A stretch of DNA of 64,000 nucleotides from an uncultured Eubacteriales bacterium (GTDB lineage Bacteria; Bacillota; Clostridia; Oscillospirales; Oscillospiraceae). The stretch spans positions 27,100-91,099 of the forward strand of contig UQXI01000006.1 in the NCBI GenBank assembly GCA_900544975.1. The letters are read 5' to 3'. Both the position numbers and the translations under genes were made by a program. The notes beneath the pieces were generated by a model, which saw only the letters and a program-made list of their open reading frames with translations, had not been told where the DNA came from and did not search any database. Below are positions 43,117 through 51,387 of this stretch, one piece after another. Within the stretch, counting starts at the first letter, position 1. Every line of letters starts with the position of its first letter.

Positions 43117-43383
43117 ACGCGTCCCTCCCTGCTGTGTCGTGACAAGACACTCTATGCAGGGAAAAGTGCGGGTATGTCTGGCCGGTCCTTCCCCCAAACA
43201 AGGCGGTGGGCAGCGGCGGGGAATCGCGGAAAAAAGGGGGAATCTTTGTTGTTTTCCCAGTGGAACTGTGATATAATAATCAAAATGCAGATATGATGCC
43301 GTATCGTCGCTGTTTTCTCCCCCCGGCCCCGCCGGGCGCCGGAAAAGACGGCCCATCATGTATCCGTCAGGGAGGAGATTGTT

Positions 43384-43968
43384 ATGTCGGAACCCGTTCA
43401 GAATTTCCGCACAGCCTTTCATGGCTTCAACCGGGAGGATGTCGTCCGATTTCTGGAGACTGCCACGGCCCGTCACACGGCGGAGGTCAACCAGCTGCGA
43501 GATGAAATCGCCCGCCTGGAGGGGGACCTGTCCCTCCTTCGGATGCGGTCCGGGGACGGAGCCTCCCAGGAGGAGCTGGAAGCCCTACAGGCAGAAAATG
43601 CCCGGCTGAAGGCCCAGGTGGAAGAGCTGGAAACCCAGCTCACAGAACCGGCCGCCACCCCAATCCGCGACGAGACCAACTGGAAAGACGAAGAGCTGGC
43701 CGCCTACCGCCGGGCAGAGACTGTGGAGCGCCAGGCCCGGAACCGGGCGGCGCAGATGTATCACCGGGTCAATGGGCTGATTGCCGACCTGGCTGCCCGT
43801 ATGGACGGCAGCAAGGCGGAGATGACCGCCGCCGCAGAGGCCCTGGGCCAGGCCCTGGACCAGCTGCAGCTGGCTCTGGACGGTGGGCAGAGTATCCTCA
43901 CCGAGGGCACCGCCACTTTACGTGCCCTGGAGCTGGAGCACCCGGCAGATTCAGAGGAAAAACGATAG
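43384..43968 (+). CDS. DivIVA-domain coiled-coil protein
   Basis: A 194-residue protein. The first 30 residues (NFRTAFHGFNREDVVRFLE) match the membrane-binding N-terminus of DivIVA/GpsB proteins, followed by a Glu/Leu-rich coiled coil (about 35-95) and a second helical region. Such proteins mark poles or septa and recruit division or wall enzymes. There is no classical divIVA neighbourhood, so it is probably a paralog. Start ATG 43384 has GGAGGAG upstream. Confidence 0.75.
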   Translation: MSEPVQNFRTAFHGFNREDVVRFLETATARHTAEVNQLRDEIARLEGDLSLLRMRSGDGASQEELEALQAENARLKAQVEELETQLTEPAATPIRDETNWKDEELAAYRRAETVERQARNRAAQMYHRVNGLIADLAARMDGSKAEMTAAAEALGQALDQLQLALDGGQSILTEGTATLRALELEHPADSEEKR

Positions 43969-43998
43969 GCCGTTCCATTACCCGCCACAGAAAAACCC

Positions 43999-44031
43999 AA
44001 TGGGTGCAGCCCAATCCGGGCTGCACCCATG
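43999..44031. terminator. bidirectional terminator between the DivIVA-like gene and pepT
   Basis: The stem ATGGGTGCAGCC/GGCTGCACCCAT has a 6-base loop. Confidence 0.8.
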
Positions 44032-44051
44032 TTGTATGTCTGAGCAGGAGG

Positions 44052-45251
44052 TTACAGGCAGAGCAGCTCCACCAGCATCTGGGTGCACAGCTCCATGTCC
44101 TCCACGGGGATATACTCAAACCGGCCGTGGTAGTTTTCTCCGCCGGTGCACAGGTTGGGACAGGGCAGGCCCTCGTAAGACAGCCGGGCGCCATCGGTGC
44201 CGCCCCGCACCGGGACGGTGACCGGGGTGATGCCGACCCGCTCCATGGCTGTTTTGGCCCGGTCGATGATGTGCATCACCGGCAGGATCTTCTCCTTCAT
44301 GTTATAATAGCTGTCCTTCAGGGTCAGCTCCACCGTACCTTCACCGTATTTGCCGTTGAGGAACGCGGCGATCTCCTGGAACAGTTCTTTCATTCGGGTA
44401 AACTTGGCCATGTCATGGTCCCGGATGATGTAGCGCAGCTGGCTCAGCTCCACGGCGCCCTCCATATCCGTAAGTAGCGCAAAGCCCTCATAGCCCTCGG
44501 TGGCTTCCGGCCGTTGGTGGATGGGCAACAGGCTCTGGAACTCCATAGCAATGAGCTGGGAGTTGACCATCTGGTTCTTGGCAGAGCCGGGATGGATGTT
44601 CCGTCCGTGGAACACCACCTTGGCGGCAGCGGCATTGAAGTTCTCATACTCCAGCTCCCCCAGGGTGCCGCCGTCTGCGGTGTAGGCGAATTCCGCCCCA
44701 AAGTCCGCCAGGTTGAACCGGTCCGCTCCCCGGCCAATCTCTTCGTCCGGGGTAAAGCCGATGCGCAGGGTGGCGTGGGGGGCCTGGATGGCCAGCAGGC
44801 GCTCTGCCGCCGTGAGGATTTCCGCCACACCGGCCTTGTCATCGGCTCCCAGGAGGGTGGTACCGTCGGTAACAATCAGATGCTTGCCCCGGTTCCGGGT
44901 GAGGCTGGGGAAGTCCGCCTCCTTCATCACAATGCGCTCCGCCTCGTTCAGCACAATGTCTCCGCCCTCATAGGGGACAATCCGGGCGCGGATGTTGGCC
45001 CCGGAGGCGTCGGGGGCCGTATCCATGTGGGCAATGAGACCAATGACCGGCTTGGCCGGGTCCCCGGGCACCGTGCCGTAGACATAGCCCTCGGCATCCA
45101 TGTAGGCGTCGGAAATGCCCATGGCCCGCATCTCCTCCACCAGGGCCAGGGCCAGCGCCTTCTGCTTATCCGTGGAGGGGCAGGTATCGGAAAACTCGTT
45201 GGATTGGGTGTCAAATTGGACATAACGGAGCAGTCGTTCAGCAGCAGTCAT
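44052..45251 (-). CDS. pepT: peptidase T (tripeptide aminopeptidase)
   Basis: A 399-residue M20B metallopeptidase that removes N-terminal residues from tripeptides in the cytoplasm. Zinc ligands are visible in IAHMDTAPD, GADDKAG, TPDEEIGRG, YTADGG and the C-terminal GGENYHG. RFEYIPVEDME closes the domain. Length is normal. It lies 52 bases downstream of ackA on the same strand, so partial co-transcription is possible. Confidence 0.95.
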   Translation of the reverse strand: MTAAERLLRYVQFDTQSNEFSDTCPSTDKQKALALALVEEMRAMGISDAYMDAEGYVYGTVPGDPAKPVIGLIAHMDTAPDASGANIRARIVPYEGGDIVLNEAERIVMKEADFPSLTRNRGKHLIVTDGTTLLGADDKAGVAEILTAAERLLAIQAPHATLRIGFTPDEEIGRGADRFNLADFGAEFAYTADGGTLGELEYENFNAAAAKVVFHGRNIHPGSAKNQMVNSQLIAMEFQSLLPIHQRPEATEGYEGFALLTDMEGAVELSQLRYIIRDHDMAKFTRMKELFQEIAAFLNGKYGEGTVELTLKDSYYNMKEKILPVMHIIDRAKTAMERVGITPVTVPVRGGTDGARLSYEGLPCPNLCTGGENYHGRFEYIPVEDMELCTQMLVELLCL

Positions 45252-45303
45252 AGAAAAACCTCCATTTTAAAGTACGGGAGCCCCAGGGCTCCCGTAGCGT
45301 TCG

Positions 45304-46503
45304 TTATTGTGCAGCTTTCACCAGGTCGGCGGTGTCCTGGGCAATCATCAGCTCTTCGTTGGTGGGGATGACCCAGACCTTGACCTTGGAATCGTCGGTG
45401 GAAATGAGCGCCTCCTGGCCCCGGGTGTTGTTCCGCTCCGGATCAATCTTCACGCTCAGGAATTCCAGTCCCTCGCAGATGGCAGCCCGGTTGCTGGCGC
45501 CGTTTTCGCCCACACCGGCGGTGAAGACCAGGCAGTCCAGCCCGCCCAGAGCGGCGGCATAGGCGCCGATATACTTCCGAACCTCATAGCAGAACTTGTC
45601 CAGGGCCAGCTGGCAGGCCTCGTCGCCCTTGTTTGCGCCAGCCTCCAGATCCCGGAAATCCGAGGAGACCCCGTTGGACAGAGCCAGAACGCCGGACTTC
45701 TTGTTCAGCATGTTGAGGCACTCGTCCGCGCTCATGCCATACTTGTTCATGATGAACTGCACCACACAGGCGTCAATGTCGCCGGAGCGAGTGCCCATGG
45801 GCACGCCAGCCAGAGGGGACAGGCCCATAGAGGTGTCCTGGCACTTGCCATCCTTCACCGCAGACAGGGAGGAGCCGTTGCCCAGGTGGCAGTTGATCAG
45901 CTTGATGTCCTCCCGGCCCATGAGGGCAATGGCCCGGCGGGTGACATACTTGTGGGAGGTGCCATGGAAGCCGTACCGGCGGAGATGGTCCTCCTCATAA
46001 TACTTGGTGGGAATGGCATAGCGGTAGGCCTTGGGGGGCATGGTCATGTGGAACGCCGTGTCGAAGACCGCCACCTGGGGCTTGCCGGGCATCACCTTCT
46101 CGCAGGCCTCAATGCCCATGAGGTTGGCAGGATTGTGGAGGGGACCCAGGGGGATGCAGTCCCGGATGGCCTGCTTGCAAGCCTCGTCGATGATGCAGGA
46201 ATCGATGAACTGATCCCCGCCGTGGAGGACCCGATGGCCCACAGCATCGATCTCATCGGTGGAAGCAATGACTCCGTTCTCGGAATCCACCAGGATTTCC
46301 AGGACGGCGGCAATGGCCTCGGCATGGGTGGGCATGGAGATTTCCCGCTCCACCTTCTTGTCCTTGGCGGGGACCTTGTGGGTCAGACGGCCGTCCAGGC
46401 CGATGCGCTCACACAGGCCCTTGGCCGTGACGACGCCGGTCTCCGGGTCCATAAGCTGATACTTCAGGCTGGAGCTGCCGGCGTTGATAACCAGAATGTT
46501 CAT
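45304..46503 (-). CDS. ackA: acetate kinase
   Basis: A 399-residue enzyme that makes ATP and acetate from acetyl phosphate in fermentation. Motifs include VINAGSSSLKYQLM, AVFDTAFHMTMP, HLGNGSSLSAVK and PMGTRSGDIDACV. The ATG at 46503 has AGGAGG upstream; the longer in-frame start is not supported. Phosphotransacetylase is not in the window. It is divergent from tmcAL, whose product uses acetate. Confidence 0.97.
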   Translation of the reverse strand: MNILVINAGSSSLKYQLMDPETGVVTAKGLCERIGLDGRLTHKVPAKDKKVEREISMPTHAEAIAAVLEILVDSENGVIASTDEIDAVGHRVLHGGDQFIDSCIIDEACKQAIRDCIPLGPLHNPANLMGIEACEKVMPGKPQVAVFDTAFHMTMPPKAYRYAIPTKYYEEDHLRRYGFHGTSHKYVTRRAIALMGREDIKLINCHLGNGSSLSAVKDGKCQDTSMGLSPLAGVPMGTRSGDIDACVVQFIMNKYGMSADECLNMLNKKSGVLALSNGVSSDFRDLEAGANKGDEACQLALDKFCYEVRKYIGAYAAALGGLDCLVFTAGVGENGASNRAAICEGLEFLSVKIDPERNNTRGQEALISTDDSKVKVWVIPTNEELMIAQDTADLVKAAQ

Positions 46504-46574
46504 TTGGATGATCCTCCTGTAAACAGTGATTTCATTTTCTCCCATCTTGTGGTAAGATAGACATAGCTAGAGGT

Positions 46575-46603
46575 ATTTTATCTCATTTCCCCCGTACCTA
46601 CAA
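46575..46603 (-). promoter_or_regulatory. sigma-A type promoter for ackA
   Basis: On the minus strand TTGTAG (46603-46598) and TAAAAT (46580-46575) are 17 bases apart. Confidence 0.6.
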
Positions 46604-46647
46604 GTCTTTCTTTGGAATTTTTTGAAAAAAACAGGAGGGTCCCTTCT

Positions 46648-47784
46648 ATGCGGACAGTGGGCATCGTTTGTGAGTACAATCCCTTGCATCTGGGCCATGC
46701 CCGGCAGCTGACGCACCTGCGTATGCAGCATCCGGAGGCGGCCGTGGTGTGTCTCATGAGCGGGCTCTATGTGCAGCGGGGGCAACCGGCGGTGTTTTCC
46801 CGGCAGGTGCGGGCCCGGGCGGCGCTGCTGGCCGGGGCGGACCTGGTGCTGGAGCTGCCGGTCACCGTGAGTCTCCGGTCTGCCGAGGGCTTTGCCGGGG
46901 GCGCTGTGGAGATTTTGGACCGGTTGGGGGTGGAGGGCCTCTCTTTTGGGGCCGAAACGGCAGACGAGGCCCTCCTTCTGGACACAGCCCGGCGGCTGCT
47001 CTCCCCCCAATTCGGAGCCGCCCTGCGCCCCCACCTGAATGCGGGACTCTCCTTCCCTGCCGCCCGCAGCCGGGCGTTGGCCAGCCTGGGCGGGGACCCT
47101 GGGGTGCTGGAGCGGCCCAATGACATCCTGGCAGTGGAGTACTGCAAAGCCATCCTGGCCCGGGGCAGTCGCCTGGTTCCCCTGCCCATTGATCGCCCCG
47201 GGGATTACCACGCCTTGGAGGCCCACCGGGAAAACCCCTCCGCCACCTCCCTCCGGCGGCGGATTCTGGCCGGGGAGCCCTGGCTTTCCTACGTGCCGCC
47301 GGAGACCTGGCCGGCCTATGAAGGGGCCGAAATCCACAGCCTGGCCCTGGGAGAGCGGGCCGTGCTGGCCCGGCTCCGCACCTTGGAAGAAGCGGCCTTC
47401 GTCGCCCTGCCCGGCGCCTCCGAGGGCCTGTGGCGCAAGCTCTTCCGGGCCTGCCGACAGGAAACCAGCCTGGAGGAAATTCTCACTGCGGCAAAGTCCA
47501 AGCGGTACACCCGGAGCCGCCTGGACCGGATGGCCCTGTGCGCCTGTTTGGGCCTCACGGCAAGGGATCTGGCGAAGCCCGCGCCCTACGTCCGCATCCT
47601 GGGCTTCCGGGACCGGGGCCGCCAGGTCCTCCGGGAGGGATCCCAGAACCTTCCTCTGGCCCACGCCGGTCAGCGGATGGACGGCCCCTATTTTGACCTG
47701 GAACAACGGTGCACCCATCTGTACGGCCTCTTCAGCCAACCCCTGGAGGCCCCGGAACCACGGGAGCAGGTGATCCGTATCTAG
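46648..47784 (+). CDS. tmcAL: tRNA(Met) cytidine acetate ligase
   Basis: A 378-residue protein of the YlbM/TmcAL family, which in B. subtilis activates acetate with ATP to form N4-acetylcytidine at position 34 of elongator tRNA-Met. The nucleotidyltransferase motif GIVCEYNPLHLGHARQL, SGLYVQRGQPA and RPNDILAVEY segments are intact, followed by the helical tRNA-binding part. The ATG at 46648 follows ACAGGAGGG. It is divergent from acetate kinase. Confidence 0.93.
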   Translation: MRTVGIVCEYNPLHLGHARQLTHLRMQHPEAAVVCLMSGLYVQRGQPAVFSRQVRARAALLAGADLVLELPVTVSLRSAEGFAGGAVEILDRLGVEGLSFGAETADEALLLDTARRLLSPQFGAALRPHLNAGLSFPAARSRALASLGGDPGVLERPNDILAVEYCKAILARGSRLVPLPIDRPGDYHALEAHRENPSATSLRRRILAGEPWLSYVPPETWPAYEGAEIHSLALGERAVLARLRTLEEAAFVALPGASEGLWRKLFRACRQETSLEEILTAAKSKRYTRSRLDRMALCACLGLTARDLAKPAPYVRILGFRDRGRQVLREGSQNLPLAHAGQRMDGPYFDLEQRCTHLYGLFSQPLEAPEPREQVIRI

Positions 47785-47912
47785 AACAATCACAACCGGG
47801 GAAATGGGGGTAACCCGCCGTTCTGCGGGAAATTTCCGCTTCTCCCTTGTCAACCTCCCCGTTTTCGTGTAAAATAACAAGCCATAAACGCTTTCGAGCA
47901 GGAGGGATTTCC

Positions 47913-48902
47913 TTGCCATATTTGGAAGTGACCATCAAAACCGCCTCCGAGGGCATCCAGCTGACTGCCGACGCCCTCACCGCTATGGGCTACGACAGCC
48001 TGGTTCTGGAGGATCAGCAGGAATACCAGGAATTTTTGGAGTCCAACCGCGCCTGCTGGGATTACATCGACGACGCTTTGGCCCGCCGCCTGGAGGGCCT
48101 GTCTCAAATCAAACTGTACCTGGAGCAGGACGAAACCGTCTCTGCCCGTCTGGAATCCATCGGCGCGGCCCTGCGCGCCCTGCGGGCCCGGCACCCGGGC
48201 AAGGACCTGGGGCCGCTCACCGTCTCCGCCGCTCCCCTGGATGAGGAAGATTGGGCCAACAGCTGGAAGAAGCACTATCCGCCCCAGTTTGTGGGGGAGA
48301 AGCTCTGCGTCCTGCCCTATTGGCTGCCTGTAGAAGCGGCCCAGGGCCGCCTGCCAGTCATCCTGGACCCGGGACTCACCTTTGGCACCGGCTCCCACCC
48401 CTCCACCCAGATGTGCCTGTCCGCCCTGGAGACTCATCTGATTCCAGGCAGCCGGGTGGTGGATCTGGGCTCCGGCAGCGGCGTCCTCTCCATTGCCGCC
48501 CTGCGCCTGGGGGCCGCCTGCGCCGTGGGGGTGGACATCGATCCCAAGGCCGAGGATATGGCCCGGGAGAACGGAGCCTATAACGGCATGGCCGCGCCCC
48601 GTTTCCGCGCCTTCACCGGCAATGTGGCCGGAGATCCTGGCGCTCTGACGGCGCTGCTGGACGCAGGAGGCCCCTTTGACCTGGCCCTGATCAACATCGT
48701 AGCCGGCGTCATTCTGGCTCTGACGCCCTCCCTGGGCCGTCTCCTCCGTCCTGGCGGGCTGGTCATCTGCTCCGGCATTTTGGACAGCCGCCTGGAAGAG
48801 GTCCGGGCCTGCCTCCAGGCCCACGGCTTTCGGATTCTGGAGACCCGAAGCCAGGAGGAATGGCGCTGCCTCACCGCCCGGCAGGAGGAGGCGTCCACAT
48901 GA
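47913..48902 (+). CDS. prmA: ribosomal protein L11 methyltransferase
   Basis: A 329-residue SAM-dependent enzyme. The N-terminal L11-recognition domain is followed by DPGLTFGTGSHPSTQMCL, the SAM motif VVDLGSGSGVLSIAAL, and NIVAGVILALTP with the NIxA motif. The start is TTG at 47913 with AGGAGGG upstream. Its stop overlaps the ATG of the next gene. Confidence 0.94.
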   Translation: MPYLEVTIKTASEGIQLTADALTAMGYDSLVLEDQQEYQEFLESNRACWDYIDDALARRLEGLSQIKLYLEQDETVSARLESIGAALRALRARHPGKDLGPLTVSAAPLDEEDWANSWKKHYPPQFVGEKLCVLPYWLPVEAAQGRLPVILDPGLTFGTGSHPSTQMCLSALETHLIPGSRVVDLGSGSGVLSIAALRLGAACAVGVDIDPKAEDMARENGAYNGMAAPRFRAFTGNVAGDPGALTALLDAGGPFDLALINIVAGVILALTPSLGRLLRPGGLVICSGILDSRLEEVRACLQAHGFRILETRSQEEWRCLTARQEEAST

Positions 48903-49912
48903 AAATGTTCTCCTATCACACCAAAATGCGGCTGCGCAAGGCCTTGCGGATTCTGGGCGTCCTGTCTCTGACATGCCTCGTCCTTTGGATCTGCTGGCTG
49001 GTGTGGCTGCAGCGGTATGTGGTCTTCACCCGGGACGGGGTCACCTTTGATTTTGAGCGCTCCACCCTGCGCCTGGAGGGCAAGGAGTCCGGTCCCCAGG
49101 AGACGGAAGCGACCACTGCCGTGGAAATCCTCTTTCAGGACGCTCCCCAGGAGGCCCAGAACCTATCCCCGCTGTATGGCGTGTATGTAGATACCGACCT
49201 GCTCCAGGCAGGACCGGAAGCCCTCATCGGGCAGCTGAACGCCCTGGAGCCGGGAACGGCTGTGCTCCTGGACGTGAAGAGCAAATTTGGGAATTTCTAC
49301 TACACCACCAGCCTCAGTGGCGCCACCCAATCCGACACCATTGACAGTGGGGCCATGGACCGCTTGATTCACACCCTCAAGGAGCAGGGCTGCTACCTGA
49401 TCGCCCGCCTTCCGGCCTTCCGGGACTCTGCCTTTGCCCAGTCCAACCCCACCGCCGGGCTGGCCCTTTCCTCCGGCGCGCTGTGGACCGACGACGAGCA
49501 ATGCTACTGGCTGGATCCCGCCAGCCAGACCGTGATGGCCAATCTGATGCAAATCTGCCGGGAGCTCCAGGAAACGGGCTTTGACGAGGTGGTGTTCACC
49601 GACTTCCGCATCCCCGACAGCGGCTCCATCGTCTACAGCGCCGCCGCCTCAAAAGATGAGATCCTGCGGCAGGCCGCCCGGCAGCTGGCTTCCTGCGCCG
49701 GACAGGGCTTTACCGTCTCCTTCGCCGGTTCCCCAGACTTCCCCCTGCCCGCCGGGCAGACCCGGTTGTATCTGGAGAACGTCGCCCCGGAGCAGGCCGC
49801 AGCCACGGCGGAGAAGACTTCCGCATCCGACGCCAGTACGCAAGTGGTCTTCCTCACCACCAGCCGGGACACCCGATTTGACGCATACGGCGTTCTGCGC
49901 CGTTTAGAGTGA
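48899..49912 (+). CDS. membrane-anchored glycoside hydrolase-like (DUF4015-type) protein
   Basis: A 337-residue protein with a basic N-terminus, one membrane helix (about residues 15-38) and an extracellular TIM-barrel-like domain. The segments LYGVYVDTDLL, GTAVLLDVKSKFGNFYYTT, YLIARLPAFRDS and FDEVVFTDFRIPD resemble the putative glycoside hydrolase family DUF4015, where Asp/Glu at strand ends act. The match is from pattern only. It is translationally coupled to prmA through an ATGA overlap. Confidence 0.62.
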   Translation: MKMFSYHTKMRLRKALRILGVLSLTCLVLWICWLVWLQRYVVFTRDGVTFDFERSTLRLEGKESGPQETEATTAVEILFQDAPQEAQNLSPLYGVYVDTDLLQAGPEALIGQLNALEPGTAVLLDVKSKFGNFYYTTSLSGATQSDTIDSGAMDRLIHTLKEQGCYLIARLPAFRDSAFAQSNPTAGLALSSGALWTDDEQCYWLDPASQTVMANLMQICRELQETGFDEVVFTDFRIPDSGSIVYSAAASKDEILRQAARQLASCAGQGFTVSFAGSPDFPLPAGQTRLYLENVAPEQAAATAEKTSASDASTQVVFLTTSRDTRFDAYGVLRRLE

Positions 49913-49987
49913 CGGAAAAGCCCCCTGGAATCCCTTCCAATCTCCCCCCATTCTTCCAATTTCCGGCCAATTTGCAGTGGCTGCCAG

Positions 49988-50013
49988 CGGGCGCACAGTG
50001 TGCGCCCCTACGC
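49988..50013. repeat. short REP-like hairpin repeat
   Basis: GGGCGCACAGTGTGCGCCCC followed by TACG, the same type as at 14832 and as the arms at 29632 and 29871. Confidence 0.6.
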
Positions 50014-50046
50014 CGGCCGACGGTGGCAGGGATATGCCATAAATCA

Positions 50047-50082
50047 GGGCCTGTTGCAAACGCGAAAGTTTGCAACAGGCCC
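50047..50082. terminator. terminator between the GH-like gene and spoVT
   Basis: GGGCCTGTTGCAAAC pairs perfectly with GTTTGCAACAGGCCC; the genes are convergent. Confidence 0.85.
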
Positions 50083-50094
50083 CTGTGTTTCTCG

Positions 50095-50637
50095 TTATGC
50101 TTCCATCTGTTTGCCTAAAAATCCGGCCACGGTCTGCACCAACTTCTGGTCTCCCTCTGCAGGAGGCGTCTCCTCCTCATCCATAAGGAGCATCACGCAG
50201 CCCATCAGGTCTCCCTGGGCCACAATGGGCGCGGCCGCGCCCAGATAGTACTTTTCAGAACCTTCCACCGCCCGGAGCTTTACGTTGCCGGGGCTGTAGC
50301 GGTAGCTCTTCCGCTGCTCCATCAGGTTCTCCAGGTCCGCAGAATTCCGCCGGTCCACCAGCTCCCGGCGGGGCGCGCCGGACAGGGCAATGATGGAATC
50401 CCGGTCTGACACGGCTGCAATCCGCCCGGTGTTTTTCCCAATGGACTCACAGATCTGGGAGGCAAAATCCTGGAGATCCCCCATAGGCGAATACTTCCTG
50501 AAAATGACCCCGCCATCCTTCTCTGTGTAAATCTCCAGAGGATCTCCCTCTCGGATGCGGAGCGTGCGGCGAATTTCCTTCGGTATCACCACCCGCCCCA
50601 AATCGTCAATGCGACGGACTATGCCTGTTGCTTTCAT
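50095..50637 (-). CDS. spoVT: stage V sporulation regulator SpoVT
   Basis: A 180-residue protein with an N-terminal AbrB/MazE-like swapped-hairpin DNA-binding domain (KATGIVRRIDDLGRVVIPKE) and a C-terminal GAF-like domain. SpoVT acts in the forespore under sigma-G to tune spore genes. The length and N-terminus are diagnostic. The ATG at 50637 follows AGAAGGAG. Confidence 0.95.
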   Translation of the reverse strand: MKATGIVRRIDDLGRVVIPKEIRRTLRIREGDPLEIYTEKDGGVIFRKYSPMGDLQDFASQICESIGKNTGRIAAVSDRDSIIALSGAPRRELVDRRNSADLENLMEQRKSYRYSPGNVKLRAVEGSEKYYLGAAAPIVAQGDLMGCVMLLMDEEETPPAEGDQKLVQTVAGFLGKQMEA

Positions 50638-50852
50638 ACCAATTCTCCTTCTAAACGGGCAGCATCGCCGCCCCGGCTTTCTGTGTCGAGGCTATTATTT
50701 GTCAGAGAAGAAGAATTATGTATCTGCGGCCAAACAATGGGGTCCTATGCCAATTTTGGAGGCTCTTCAGCTGGAAGCGCCATACAAATCAGGAAATATA
50801 ATCCTGTCAGCCGGGTATCTATGCCTTTGTTGCGGCTCTTGAAGCAAATTGC

Positions 50853-50881
50853 TTGACTCCCCCTGCAAAAGGTGTTAGAAT
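50853..50881 (+). promoter_or_regulatory. sigma-A type promoter for tRNA-Leu
   Basis: TTGACT at 50853-50858 and TAGAAT at 50876-50881, spacer 17. Confidence 0.75.
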
Positions 50882-50917
50882 AGTCGCAGCTTCATTGGAA
50901 AGCCTACTCTTTCATTG

Positions 50918-51004
50918 GCCGCTATGGTGGAATTGGCAGACACAAGGGACTTAAAATCCCTCGGTAGCGATACCGTACCGGTTCGACCCCGGTTAGCGGC
51001 ACCA
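50918..51004 (+). tRNA. tRNA-Leu (anticodon UAA)
   Basis: An 87-base gene including an encoded CCA end. The acceptor arms GCCGCTA and TAGCGGC pair, the anticodon stem GGGAC/ATCCC region holds TAA, a long variable arm (CGGTAGCGATACCG) is present as in class II tRNAs, and the T-arm is CCGGTTCGACCCCGG. Confidence 0.96.
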
Positions 51005-51051
51005 CCCATTCTGATATCTGGGAATTTTGTCTGTGTATTCCCAGGTAAAGT

Positions 51052-51082
51052 TCCCTAGCCGACTGTGGCTAGGGGATTTTTA
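51052..51082 (+). terminator. terminator of tRNA-Leu
   Basis: The stem CCCTAGCC/GGCTAGGG is followed by GATTTTTATT. Confidence 0.85.
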
Positions 51083-51198
51083 TTACACTTTTTTGCCGGC
51101 AAGTAGGGCACGATCTTTTACGCTGCTGCCACTTGCTATCGCATATCGGTGTATCACATCAGATCATTTTTATCAAGGGTGTTTTAGAAAAATTCGGC

Positions 51199-51228
51199 TT
51201 GACTTTTCGGCCCTATATCTGCTATAGT
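51199..51228 (+). promoter_or_regulatory. sigma-A type promoter for the MATE gene
   Basis: TTGACT at 51199-51204 and TATAGT at 51223-51228, spacer 18. Confidence 0.65.
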
Positions 51229-51236
51229 TTTGATTG

Positions 51237-51288
51237 CAACGTGTGGCGTCAATGCGTAATTCCAGTTGACTGCCGCATGTTGTTTTTT
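51237..51288 (+). promoter_or_regulatory. terminator-like leader of the MATE gene enclosing a five-codon frame
   Basis: Starting at the predicted transcript start, CAACGTGTGGCGTCAA can pair (with mismatches) with TTGACTGCCGCATGTTG, followed by TTTTTT. The loop holds ATGCGTAATTCCAGTTGA (M-R-N-S-S-stop). A second hairpin, GAAAGCGC/GCGCTTTC with an inner AGAAG/CTTCT stem, spans 51311-51362. It resembles an attenuator. Confidence 0.5.
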
Positions 51289-51387
51289 ATTGCCCCAACA
51301 CTCAATACCGGAAAGCGCGCGGCCAGAAGGCATAAGTCCAGTTCTTCTCGCCGGGCGCTTTCTCTTGTTCAGAGGAGGAAACAGACT

